Origin: Nitrospirae bacterium CG1_02_44_142
GTDB lineage: Bacteria; Nitrospirota; Thermodesulfovibrionia; Thermodesulfovibrionales; UBA1546
Direction: 5' to 3'
Length of the DNA: 14,036 nucleotides
Assembly (NCBI GenBank): GCA_001871685.1
Contig: MNVK01000130.1
Span: 1 to 14,036 of the forward strand
Positions 1 through 6,862 of the stretch are shown piece by piece. The position numbers and the translations under genes were made by a program. Under the pieces are notes generated by a model, which did no database searches, was not told where the DNA came from, and was given only the letters and a program-made list of their open reading frames with translations. Within the stretch, counting starts at the first letter, position 1. The number at the start of each line of letters is the position of its first letter.

Positions 1-1
1 T

Positions 2-1222
2 GCAGAGGACGTGCCTGCAAGAAGGCTTGCGGAGAAATACGGAACCCCTCTTTACATATACAGCCACAAGACTCTTCTCAGGCATTTCAAGGCGTATGAA
101 AATGCATTTAACGGTTATCCGCATATAATCTGCTTTGCGCTTAAGTCAAATTCAAATCCAGCAGTATTAAGGCTTTTTGCAAAAAACGGCGGCGGCGCAG
201 ATATTGTTTCAGGCGGAGAATTATATACGGCTTTAAATGCTGGCATTCCTTCAAAGAAAATTGTATATGCAGGAGTCGGAAAAACAGAGGAAGAGATACA
301 GTTTGCATTGAAGTCAAGAATACTTATGTTTAATGTGGAGTCTGAAGATGAACTGAGGGCGATAAACAAAATTGCCGGAGAGATGAAGACAAAGGCTCCT
401 GTTGCCTTGAGGATTAATCCTGATATTGACCCTGAAACTCATCCTTATATCTCAACGGGATTAAGACAGCATAAGTTCGGTATCCCGATTGAAGATGCGG
501 TTGAACATTATAAGATTGCAGGCAGGCTTAAAAATATTTCCGTTATCGGGATACACAAGCACATAGGCTCTCAGATTACAAAGGTGTCTCCGTTTGTTGA
601 TGCGCTCAAAAGGATTCTGATTCTTGTTGATGAACTCAGAGCGCAGGGAGTGAATATCAAATGCCTGGATATTGGCGGCGGGCTTGGCATCTCGTATAAG
701 GATGAAGAACCGCCTGTGCCGTCAGACCTTGCAAGGAACCTGCTGCCTTTGTTAAAGGGAAGAAAGATGACCTTAATAATGGAGCCGGGCAGGTCTATAG
801 CAGGCAATGCCGGAATACTCGTGACAAAGGCCCTTTATCTGAAACAAGGTTTTGAGAAAGAATTTGTGATAGTGGATGCAGGGATGAATGACCTGCTGAG
901 GCCTTCGCTTTACGGCGCATACCACCGCATTCTGCCTGTGAGGAAAACGAGGAGAAGCGGCATATTTGCCGATGTTGTGGGGCCTATCTGCGAGTCCGGC
1001 GATTTTATAGCCAGAGAAAGGGAGATGCCTGCGGTGAAGCAGGGAGAATATCTTGCCGTGATGGGAGCAGGCGCATACGGTTTTTCCATGAGTTCAAATT
1101 ATAACAGCCGTCCCAGGCCGGCGGAAATAATGGTAAAGGGAAGAGAGCATTTTTTAATAAGGGAAAGGGAAACGTATAAAGATATGTTGAGAAATGCGCG
1201 GATACCAAAGTTTTTAAAATAA
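2..1222 (+). CDS. lysA: Diaminopimelate decarboxylase, 5' end missing
   Basis: PLP enzyme that decarboxylates meso-diaminopimelate to L-lysine in the cytoplasm. The frame is already open at the window edge: the first codons read A-E-D-V-P, which matches the segment a little inside the usual LysA N-terminus. The GTG at 11 is therefore probably an internal valine, and a few tens of residues lie outside the window. Visible landmarks are the PLP lysine in FALKSNSN (codon 143-145), the HKHIGSQ segment near 554-574, the phosphate-binding DIGGGLG near 668-688, EPGRS near 782-796, the catalytic cysteine in GPICESGDF near 989, and a C-terminal GAYGFSMSSNYNSRPRP segment. These are fold-III decarboxylase signatures. 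The closest alternatives, arginine or ornithine decarboxylases of this fold, fit less well. It ends with TAA and faces the cyclo-ligase gene. Confidence 0.96.
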   Translation, partial: AEDVPARRLAEKYGTPLYIYSHKTLLRHFKAYENAFNGYPHIICFALKSNSNPAVLRLFAKNGGGADIVSGGELYTALNAGIPSKKIVYAGVGKTEEEIQFALKSRILMFNVESEDELRAINKIAGEMKTKAPVALRINPDIDPETHPYISTGLRQHKFGIPIEDAVEHYKIAGRLKNISVIGIHKHIGSQITKVSPFVDALKRILILVDELRAQGVNIKCLDIGGGLGISYKDEEPPVPSDLARNLLPLLKGRKMTLIMEPGRSIAGNAGILVTKALYLKQGFEKEFVIVDAGMNDLLRPSLYGAYHRILPVRKTRRSGIFADVVGPICESGDFIAREREMPAVKQGEYLAVMGAGAYGFSMSSNYNSRPRPAEIMVKGREHFLIRERETYKDMLRNARIPKFLK

Positions 1223-1230
1223 AACTTCTC

Positions 1231-1418
1231 CACTGTTGCCGAATAACCTTTTCGCTTTCTGCAGAGACTTTTTGACAAATCTATGGCTCGTTGCAGGCAA
1301 TTTCAAAACTCGTTCCGAAGGCTTTCGGAACTCAAACAGTTGAAATTGCTTATCTTCCACTTCGCCGAGATTTATTACCAAAAATTCTCTGATGTCGCTC
1401 AAAGGCTGTTCGGCAGTA
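1231..1418. repeat. Long imperfect palindromic element (hairpin or MITE-like)
   Basis: Most of this convergent intergenic stretch folds back on itself. At the centre GTTCCGAA (1312-1319) faces TTCGGAAC (1324-1331) across a 4-base loop. Around it GCAATTTCAA (1297-1306) faces TTGAAATTGC (1340-1349). At the outer edges ACTGTTGCCGAA (1232-1243) faces TTCGGCAGT (1409-1417), and the arms between are also related as imperfect reverse complements. No convincing gene is present; the small open frames on both strands are by-products of the palindrome. It may act as a two-way transcription stop between lysA and the cyclo-ligase gene, or be a dispersed repeat family. Both roles are inference, since only one copy is visible here. 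Confidence 0.75.
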
Positions 1419-1429
1419 AACCTTTAAAT

Positions 1430-2017
1430 TTACTTTCCTTCACATTCAATCACCCTTTTATCTGTAACAATCTTGCTGACTTTTACATCGTGCGGTTCTG
1501 AAGGTATTTTTTCAACAATCTGTTCCTCATATGCAGGAGCGATTACAGGGATTATCTTTTTCATTCCGGTAAGAAGCCTGTCATAAAATCCCGCGCCGTA
1601 GCCGAGCCTGTTTCCTGATGCATCAAAGGCTGCGCCCGGAATGATGATGAGGTCCATATCGTCAAGCCCTGTTAATCTTTCCTTTGATGCCGACGGCTCT
1701 AAGATTCCCATGTAACCCTGTGCGAGTTCATTCATATCCTTTATTTCGTATAGTTTTAATCTCTTATTTTCTTTATCAACCTTTGGCAGTACGGCTCTTT
1801 TGCCCTGACCGAGTGTTATTTTAATCATCCCGCTCGTATCAACCTCGCTTCTGAAAGAGGCATAGAAGAGTATTGTCTTTGCTTTCGTAAATTCAGGAAG
1901 CCCGATTAAGCGTTGTCTTATTGCGGCGTCTTTTTCTTGTTTAATGTTTTCCGGGATGGCGTCTCTTTTAAGAAGGGTTTCCTGCCTTAGTGTTTTTTTA
2001 TTGCTGTTTTTTCTCAT
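1430..2017 (-). CDS. 5-formyltetrahydrofolate cyclo-ligase
   Basis: Converts 5-formyltetrahydrofolate to 5,10-methenyltetrahydrofolate using ATP, returning a storage or dead-end folate to the active C1 pool. At 195 residues it is normal length for the family (YgfA/MTHFS). The family hallmark is clear: NRLGYGAGFYDRLL at residues 136-149 near the C-terminus, preceded by the DLIIIPGAAFD strand (122-132). FYASFRSEVDT (51-61), LPKV (77-80) and MGILEPS (103-109) also match, as does the basic N-terminal helix ending in KRDAIP. The ATG start lies inside the end of cooC, a 20-base overlap, with AGAAGG about 7 bases upstream as a ribosome site. The two genes are thus probably one transcript. Beside a CODH maturation factor it plausibly serves the tetrahydrofolate branch of the acetyl-CoA pathway, but the enzyme is widespread and that link is inference. 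Confidence 0.94.
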   Translation of the reverse strand: MRKNSNKKTLRQETLLKRDAIPENIKQEKDAAIRQRLIGLPEFTKAKTILFYASFRSEVDTSGMIKITLGQGKRAVLPKVDKENKRLKLYEIKDMNELAQGYMGILEPSASKERLTGLDDMDLIIIPGAAFDASGNRLGYGAGFYDRLLTGMKKIIPVIAPAYEEQIVEKIPSEPHDVKVSKIVTDKRVIECEGK

Positions 2018-2789
2018 TGAGGATGCCTTCTATGGCGTCTTTGATTTTTTTTATTTCAGCGGTTGTTTCAGGAGAGTTTTTATAAGGAGAGACGCCTTTT
2101 ATATCAGCCTCCATTATGGAATCTTTGAAGGTGATGACTCCTATCAGTTTCATGCCGCCAATATTGGCTTTTATGAAATCAAGGTCTTCTGCTCCTCTTA
2201 CCTTGTTGGCGACTACCATAACCTCTTTTACCCCAAGCCCTTTTGCCATCTCCCGGACAGTGTGCGCTGTCTGAATGCTCCTCTGTCCCGGCTCAACGAT
2301 GACTATAAACGCATCTACGGCCTCCGCCGTGCCTCTTGTGAGGTGTTCAATGCCTGCCTCCATATCCACTATCACAACCTCATCCCTTTCAGCAATCAGA
2401 TGTTTTAGGAGCCTTTTTAAAAATATATTTTCAGGGCAGTAACAGCCCGACGCCGCTTCTTTTGATTTTCCTGTTATCAGCAAAGTGATGTTGTCAAACC
2501 TGTAGCCGTATTCGGCAGGGATGTCGTCCACTCTGGGATTGAGCTTGAAGATGCCTCCTGAACTGCCGGGTCTTGCTCCTGTACGCTCTTCAACGAGCCA
2601 GGTCATCTCTGCTATCGGTTTAATCTTTGCCATTTCAGTGCGGCTTATACCGAAGGCAGCGGCCAGGTTTGCATCAGGGTCTGCATCCACTGCAATCACC
2701 TTTTTCCCCTCAGATGCGAAGATATGGCTCAATACAGCAGAGAAGGTTGTCTTGCCGACTCCGCCTTTTCCTGTGACAGCTATTTTCAT
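1998..2789 (-). CDS. cooC: CooC-type nickel-insertion ATPase for carbon monoxide dehydrogenase
   Basis: MinD/SIMIBI-class ATPase thought to deliver nickel to the C-cluster of carbon monoxide dehydrogenase. The protein opens MKIAVTGKGGVGKTT, a deviant Walker A loop, followed by the DADPDANL switch about 30 residues later. A CxC pair sits in GCYCPEN (residues 116 and 118 from this start), as in CooC dimers that bind metal there. The Walker B-like DMEAGIEHLTRGT and the VIVEPGQRSIQTA segment are typical of CooC. The same frame extends upstream to an ATG at 2807. The start at 2789 is preferred because family members begin at MKI and because a TATAAT box lies exactly six bases before it. A general MinD/ParA-like role is less likely given the CxC and EAGIEH segments. 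No CODH gene is in the window. Confidence 0.9.
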   Translation of the reverse strand: MKIAVTGKGGVGKTTFSAVLSHIFASEGKKVIAVDADPDANLAAAFGISRTEMAKIKPIAEMTWLVEERTGARPGSSGGIFKLNPRVDDIPAEYGYRFDNITLLITGKSKEAASGCYCPENIFLKRLLKHLIAERDEVVIVDMEAGIEHLTRGTAEAVDAFIVIVEPGQRSIQTAHTVREMAKGLGVKEVMVVANKVRGAEDLDFIKANIGGMKLIGVITFKDSIMEADIKGVSPYKNSPETTAEIKKIKDAIEGILNEKKQQ

Positions 2790-2795
2790 AAAAGT

Positions 2796-2801
2796 ATTAT
2801 A
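2796..2801 (-). promoter_or_regulatory. TATAAT box placed for a leaderless cooC transcript
   Basis: On the minus strand a perfect TATAAT ends six bases before the cooC ATG at 2789, so transcription would begin on the A of the start codon. No Shine-Dalgarno-like sequence precedes this ATG. No good -35 box is visible at 16-18 bases, so the box could be fortuitous in AT-rich DNA. Confidence 0.4.
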
Positions 2802-2855
2802 ACTCATAATTCCACAGTGGTTTTTGATTAGTTCGAAAATTTTAAATACTTAATC

Positions 2856-3032
2856 AGGAGGCTGCGACTGTCTTTCGGCAATATTAAACTACCTTTGTAA
2901 TACTGCACACGCTGGTTCGCTATATATTACATTACAATTTCTCGGGCGGGGCTATCCGCTCCATTTCATTGCGTCTTCAGCCCCTATTCTGACAGACCCG
3001 TGAATCTTGCCTTAATCCAGCCTCAGCCTCCT
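2856..3032 (-). ncRNA. Candidate structured RNA or cis-regulatory leader between HD-GYP gene and cooC
   Basis: The 258-base gap between the HD-GYP stop and cooC holds no supported gene. Its middle is closed by a 9-bp inverted repeat: AGGAGGCTG at 3032-3024 and CAGCCTCCT at 2864-2856 on the minus strand. Inside, GGGGCT (2984-2979) pairs with AGCCCC (2953-2948) around a 25-base loop. GCAGTATT pairs with AATATTGC near 2913-2878 using one G-U pair that works only in the minus-strand RNA, the sense direction of both neighbours. CTGTC and GACAG also match. No known riboswitch class was recognised. It could instead be a dispersed palindromic repeat or chance pairing. Confidence 0.35.
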
Positions 3033-3047
3033 TATTATCTTGTTGTT

Positions 3048-4451
3048 TTATAGCAGATAATCGGCGAGATTAATCTTATATCTATTCGGGTCCATGGTTT
3101 TGATAATGGTCCTCACGAATTTGCCGTCAGAGTCTTTTTCCGTGAGGTCAATAACATAGCCGTCAACTTTTTCTTCCTTGCTGTTAATAATGACAAGAAC
3201 CTGCGGCCTGTTTATAAACATAGCGCCGCTTTGATAGACAAGCCCGAGTTCTTTTGTGTCAAGCATGACGAGTGTGCCTATGGGAAAGACGCCCATCATA
3301 TTGGTGAAAAACTTAAAAAGGGTCGGGTCCAGCTGCGTCCCTGCCTTTTCCATCATAAGGCTTAGAGCCTTGTCTGGCGGCATGGGAATCCTGGCATACA
3401 CCCTTGATGACGTCATCCCGTCATAGTTGTCGGCAAGCGTGACGATTTTTGAATAAAAGTCCAGTTCTATCGGTTGTTTTACTTTCGGATACCCTGAAAG
3501 GTCGCAGTACATGTGATGCTCAAATGCAGTAATGGCGGCCCTTATTGATGTGTAGTCAATTTTTTTCATTCTCAGCAGCGCCCTCACGCCCCAGAAGGGA
3601 TGTTTTTTTATTAGGTCCCATTCCTGCTCGGTAAAGCTGGTAGACTTGTTCAGTATTTCCTTTGGCACTTCTATCTTTCCTATGTCATGGAACAGCGCTA
3701 CGATTCCGAGTTCTGTCAGCGCCTTTCTGTTCAGCCCGATTCTCTGTCCGAGCGCAACGGACAGTATGCTCACATTAACCGAATGATTATAGGTGTATTC
3801 GTCATAGTCTTTAATGGACGTCATGCCGATAAGAAACTGCTCTTCCTCCAGAATCAGGTCCACCATTGACTCTACCACTCTTTTGGTCTTCCTCATGCCC
3901 ACTTCTTCCCCTGCTTTTAATTTGCTCATGACAGCCCTGGTATGCGAAACAGCATTGAAATATGTCTTTTTTACGACTCTGCGAACGTCAGCCTCTCCCC
4001 CGCCTGCAGTCCTTATCTTCTTCAGCCTGCCAACCATTATGCTGTCAATGCCGGACATGCTTTCTTCGAGGGTCTCAAATGTTGTTTCTGAGAACATAGA
4101 TGTTAAAAATGCCTTCAAGAAGACCCTGATAGGTTCAGGTTTTAAAGCGCCTTTAAAAACAATACTGCCGAGGCCTCTTCTTCTGAATTCTCTGGATAGA
4201 AAATCAAAGTTTGGCAGGAACTCCAGAGAATACCGTATCCGCGTCTCGTTAAGATAGAAAAATTCTCCCCGGAGTTCCAGCGCCAGTTCTCCCTCTGATT
4301 CAACGAGAGGGCTCATAAGCGCAATAAATCTATCAATGGCTGTTGTAACGGCGATGTTGTTAGGGTCATGAATATAGGCAGTCCTTATAATGACTGTGAA
4401 CTGGTTTATTATGTCCTTGCCGTTTGCGAAACTTTTTTCTTTAATGTCCAT
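3048..4451 (-). CDS. HD-GYP domain protein, probable c-di-GMP phosphodiesterase or sensor
   Basis: The C-terminal half is an HD-GYP domain of the kind that hydrolyses cyclic di-GMP. YNHSVNV is at residues 221-227, HDIGKIEVP at 255-263, a KKHPFWG segment at 282-288, HH at 312-313, SGYP at 319-322 and ADNYDGM at 340-346. The usual HHExxDGxGYP signature is altered here to HH-MYCDLS-GYP: the Glu after the His pair and the Gly after the Asp are replaced, so activity may be changed. The first 200 residues hold no recognised domain. They look like a soluble helical and beta sensory region, with no signal peptide or strong membrane segment. About 80 residues follow the HD core, some beta-rich (GTLVML, PQVLVIIN). 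The 467-residue length suits such a two-part protein. It is divergent from argD. Confidence 0.85.
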   Translation of the reverse strand: MDIKEKSFANGKDIINQFTVIIRTAYIHDPNNIAVTTAIDRFIALMSPLVESEGELALELRGEFFYLNETRIRYSLEFLPNFDFLSREFRRRGLGSIVFKGALKPEPIRVFLKAFLTSMFSETTFETLEESMSGIDSIMVGRLKKIRTAGGGEADVRRVVKKTYFNAVSHTRAVMSKLKAGEEVGMRKTKRVVESMVDLILEEEQFLIGMTSIKDYDEYTYNHSVNVSILSVALGQRIGLNRKALTELGIVALFHDIGKIEVPKEILNKSTSFTEQEWDLIKKHPFWGVRALLRMKKIDYTSIRAAITAFEHHMYCDLSGYPKVKQPIELDFYSKIVTLADNYDGMTSSRVYARIPMPPDKALSLMMEKAGTQLDPTLFKFFTNMMGVFPIGTLVMLDTKELGLVYQSGAMFINRPQVLVIINSKEEKVDGYVIDLTEKDSDGKFVRTIIKTMDPNRYKINLADYLL

Positions 4452-4567
4452 GTTATATTCTTATAATTGCATATATATAAATTATCTGCAAGGTTTTACC
4501 GCTTCTGTATGCAGAGTGGTTCTGCTGCAAAACTATCATAACTTTTGTAATCTGTCAATTTATGCGT

Positions 4568-4597
4568 TTGATTTTTTGTTGGATTTTTCGTTATTAT
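4568..4597 (+). promoter_or_regulatory. Candidate argD promoter, near-leaderless
   Basis: TTGATT at 4568-4573 and TATTAT at 4592-4597 are separated by 18 bases. The -10 box ends five bases before the chosen argD ATG at 4603, and no ribosome site is visible between them. This suggests a leaderless or near-leaderless message. The call rests on position and composition in an AT-rich gap. Confidence 0.4.
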
Positions 4598-4602
4598 CAT
4601 TT

Positions 4603-5802
4603 ATGGAAATCAAGAAACTTCTTGAAGATTCAGGGCATTATTTGATGAATACATATAACAGGTTCCCGATTGTTCTGAGGAAGGGACGCGGGATGAAGGT
4701 GTGGGGCTCTGACGGAAAGGAATATCTTGATTTTGTCGGAGGCATAGCGGTAAATGTGCTCGGGCACTGCCATCCAAAGGTTGTTGTCGCCATTCAGAAA
4801 CAGGCGCAGCGCCTCATTCACGTCTCAAATCTCTACCATATAGAGCCTCAGATAAAACTCGCAAAACTGCTTGTGGAGCGCTCTTTTGCAGACAAGGTTT
4901 TTTTCTGCAATTCTGGCGCCGAGGCGAACGAGGCAGCCATAAAACTCGCCAGAAAATATGCAAAAGAGCATCTCGGCAAGGATAAATTTGAGATAATAAC
5001 CGCTGTTAATTCATTTCACGGAAGGACCCTTGCAACGGTTACGGCAACAGGACAGGAGAAATTCCAGAAGGGTTTTGAGCCGTTGGTCCCGGGTTTCAAG
5101 CACACAGCCTTTAATGACGTCAGCGCGCTTGAATCTGCGATAACACAGAATACCTGCGCGGTCATGCTTGAGCCGATACAGGGCGAAGGGGGCGTAAAAG
5201 TCCCGGACGATGATTATTTTAAAGAAGTGCGCGAGCTGTGCAATAAGCGCAATCTGCTTCTTATCCTTGACGAGGTTCAGACAGGCATGGGGCGCACGGG
5301 GAAACTCTTTGCTTACGAACATTTTCATATTGCCCCTGATATAGTGACCCTTGCAAAAGGGCTCGGCAGCGGCGTGCCGATAGGCGCAATGCTTGCCTCA
5401 GATAAGGCGGCCTCTGCGTTTACGCCGGGTTCACATGCCTCTACATTTGGAGGCAATCCGCTTGCGTGCGCAGCAGCGATAGCGACAATAGAGACAATTC
5501 TTGAAGATGGGTTTATTTTTGACCAGTGCAATCGGATGGGAGAATATCTCAAGAGCGAGTTGAAAAGCCTGCAGAAAGAATTTCCGGCTGTGATAGTTGA
5601 TATAAGGGGAATGGGGCTTCTTGTGGGGATGGAGCTTACAAGGGATGGTTCATCCATTGTTAAGGCGTGCATGGAAAAGGGGCTTCTCCTTAACTGTACA
5701 GCGGGGAATGTGCTTCGTTTTACTCCACCGCTGATTGTGCATGGGAAAGATATAGACCATATGATTGATATACTGGGAGAAGCGCTGAGCAACGTGACAT
5801 GA
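4603..5802 (+). CDS. argD: Acetylornithine aminotransferase
   Basis: PLP-dependent class III aminotransferase that converts N-acetylglutamate semialdehyde to N-acetylornithine in arginine synthesis; many homologues also act on succinyl-diaminopimelate semialdehyde for lysine. The 399-residue protein begins MEIKKLLEDSGHYLMNTY, aligning with family N-termini. The frame stays open upstream to 4390, but that stretch reads as hydrophobic noise overlapping the divergent HD-GYP gene, so 4603 was chosen. Landmarks are NSGAEANEA (103-111), FHGRT (138-142), LDEVQTGMGRTG (222-233), the PLP lysine in LAKGLGSG (K252) and TFGGNPLAC (281-289). The next gene is argF, 82 bases downstream. Alternatives such as ornithine or GABA aminotransferase are less likely given length and neighbour. 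Confidence 0.95.
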   Translation: MEIKKLLEDSGHYLMNTYNRFPIVLRKGRGMKVWGSDGKEYLDFVGGIAVNVLGHCHPKVVVAIQKQAQRLIHVSNLYHIEPQIKLAKLLVERSFADKVFFCNSGAEANEAAIKLARKYAKEHLGKDKFEIITAVNSFHGRTLATVTATGQEKFQKGFEPLVPGFKHTAFNDVSALESAITQNTCAVMLEPIQGEGGVKVPDDDYFKEVRELCNKRNLLLILDEVQTGMGRTGKLFAYEHFHIAPDIVTLAKGLGSGVPIGAMLASDKAASAFTPGSHASTFGGNPLACAAAIATIETILEDGFIFDQCNRMGEYLKSELKSLQKEFPAVIVDIRGMGLLVGMELTRDGSSIVKACMEKGLLLNCTAGNVLRFTPPLIVHGKDIDHMIDILGEALSNVT

Positions 5803-5805
5803 AAG

Positions 5806-5866
5806 CAGTGTCAGTAACAGTTATCAGTGTCAGTAAAAACTGTTTACCATCACTGGTCACTGACAC
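5806..5866. repeat. Short tandem and inverted repeat between argD and argF
   Basis: CAGTGTCAGTAA occurs at 5806-5817 and again at 5825-5836, a 19-base period. ACTGACAC at 5859-5866 is the reverse complement of the GTGTCAGT core of both copies, so either copy could form a hairpin with it. There is no T-run after the hairpin, so it is not a clear terminator. It may attenuate or process the argD-argF message. Confidence 0.6.
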
Positions 5867-5884
5867 CGAAAGAGGGATATGAGA

Positions 5885-6790
5885 ATGAAACGTGATTTTC
5901 TGACATTATGGGATTTATCTTCGGAAGAGATAGATAGACTCCTGAAGCGGGCGATTGATATGAAGACAGGCATTGACGCCGGCAAGTGTCCGCTGCTCGG
6001 GAAAAGCATCGGACTTCTTTTTGGGAAGGCGTCTACAAGGACCAGGGTTTCGTTTGAGGTAGGTATTTATCAGCTTGGCGCGCATTCAGTCTATTTAACC
6101 CCTAATGAGATACAGTTTGGCAGAGGCGAGACCACAGCGGATACAGCAAGGACGCTTTCCAGATACCTAAATGCAGTGGTGATAAGGACCTTCGGGCACG
6201 GTTTGCTTGAAGAGTTTGCAGCGCATTCTTCCATGCCTGTCATCAACGGACTTAGTGATTTGCATCATCCGTGTCAGGCGCTTGGCGATTTGATGACGAT
6301 ACTTGAGAAAAAAAGGCGGCTGAAAGGAATAAGGATTGCATACATTGGCGATGGCAATAATGTTGCAAACTCGCTGATTGAGTCTGCATCAAGGATGGGA
6401 ATAAATATTACTGCTGCGTGTCCTGAAGGTTATGAGCCGGATTCCGAAGTGTTTGAAAAAGCAAAGGCTTCCGCAAAGAGCGAGATAATTATTCTCAGGA
6501 ATCCGAAAGAGGCTGCCGGACAGGCCGATGTGATTTATACGGATGTGTGGGTCAGCATGGGACAGGAAAAAGAGGCTGATGAAAAAAGAAAGAGATTGAA
6601 AGACTATCAGATAAACAGCAAGCTCCTTTCCTGCGCAAAGAAGGATGTCATCGTGCTTCACTGTCTGCCTGCGCACAGGGGCGAAGAGATAACGGATGAG
6701 ATTATGGACGGCCCGCACAGCGCGGTATTTGAGCAGGCAGAGAACCGCTTGCATGTTCAAAAGGCGCTGCTTGAAATGCTGGTGGTTTAA
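5885..6790 (+). CDS. argF: Ornithine carbamoyltransferase
   Basis: Transfers the carbamoyl group of carbamoyl phosphate to ornithine, giving citrulline, in arginine synthesis. The carbamoyl-phosphate site STRTR is at residues 50-54, HHPCQALGDL at 127-136, the ornithine loop DVWVSMGQE at 220-228 and HCLPAHRGEE at 259-268. At 301 residues it is normal length. Two ATG codons lie in frame at 5879 and 5885. The second is preferred because AGAGGG (5871-5876) is eight bases from it but only two from the first. The ornithine-type SMG loop argues against aspartate carbamoyltransferase. The residue just before the STRTR box is Ala (FGKASTRTR) where Pro is usual. It probably shares a transcript with argD. 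Confidence 0.96.
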   Translation: MKRDFLTLWDLSSEEIDRLLKRAIDMKTGIDAGKCPLLGKSIGLLFGKASTRTRVSFEVGIYQLGAHSVYLTPNEIQFGRGETTADTARTLSRYLNAVVIRTFGHGLLEEFAAHSSMPVINGLSDLHHPCQALGDLMTILEKKRRLKGIRIAYIGDGNNVANSLIESASRMGINITAACPEGYEPDSEVFEKAKASAKSEIIILRNPKEAAGQADVIYTDVWVSMGQEKEADEKRKRLKDYQINSKLLSCAKKDVIVLHCLPAHRGEEITDEIMDGPHSAVFEQAENRLHVQKALLEMLVV

Positions 6791-6862
6791 AGTGTCAAAG
6801 ATTCAAAGGGTCAAAGGGTCAGAGACTTTGATACTCTGACACTATGATACTATGATACTTTT
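6791..6862. repeat. Heptamer/octamer repeats and inverted repeat between argF and larC
   Basis: AGTGTCAAAG begins right after the argF stop. It is followed by two tandem TCAAAGGG-like units, then GTCAGAG (6818-6824) facing CTCTGAC (6834-6840) over nine bases. TGACACT (6838-6844) also matches AGTGTCA (6791-6797). Two tandem TATGATAC units run into the larC stop codon. This convergent junction may end transcription from both sides, but no strong U-tract is present. Confidence 0.55.

Noticed and set aside
1214..1402. 62-codon minus-strand frame and 72-codon plus-strand frame in the lysA/cyclo-ligase gap
   Set aside because: Both lie within the long palindrome, so their codons are mirror images of each other; no family resemblance and no good ribosome sites.
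1998..2807. cooC starting at the ATG at 2807
   Set aside because: Possible, but six extra residues precede the family's usual MKIAVTGKGG start and the -10 box would then be inside the gene.
2900..2935. GGTTCG resembling a tRNA T-loop
   Set aside because: No matching 5-bp T stem, acceptor stem or anticodon arm around it.
2854..3003. Open plus-strand frame of about 49 codons in the gap upstream of cooC
   Set aside because: No usable start codon, no family resemblance, and it runs antisense to both neighbours.
4390..4602. Upstream extension of argD by 71 codons
   Set aside because: The added residues are Phe/Leu/Ser/Tyr-rich noise that overlaps the divergent HD-GYP gene; family N-termini begin at 4603.
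6818..6840. Rho-independent terminator after argF
   Set aside because: The stem is only seven pairs with a nine-base loop and there is no clear T-run after it on either strand.
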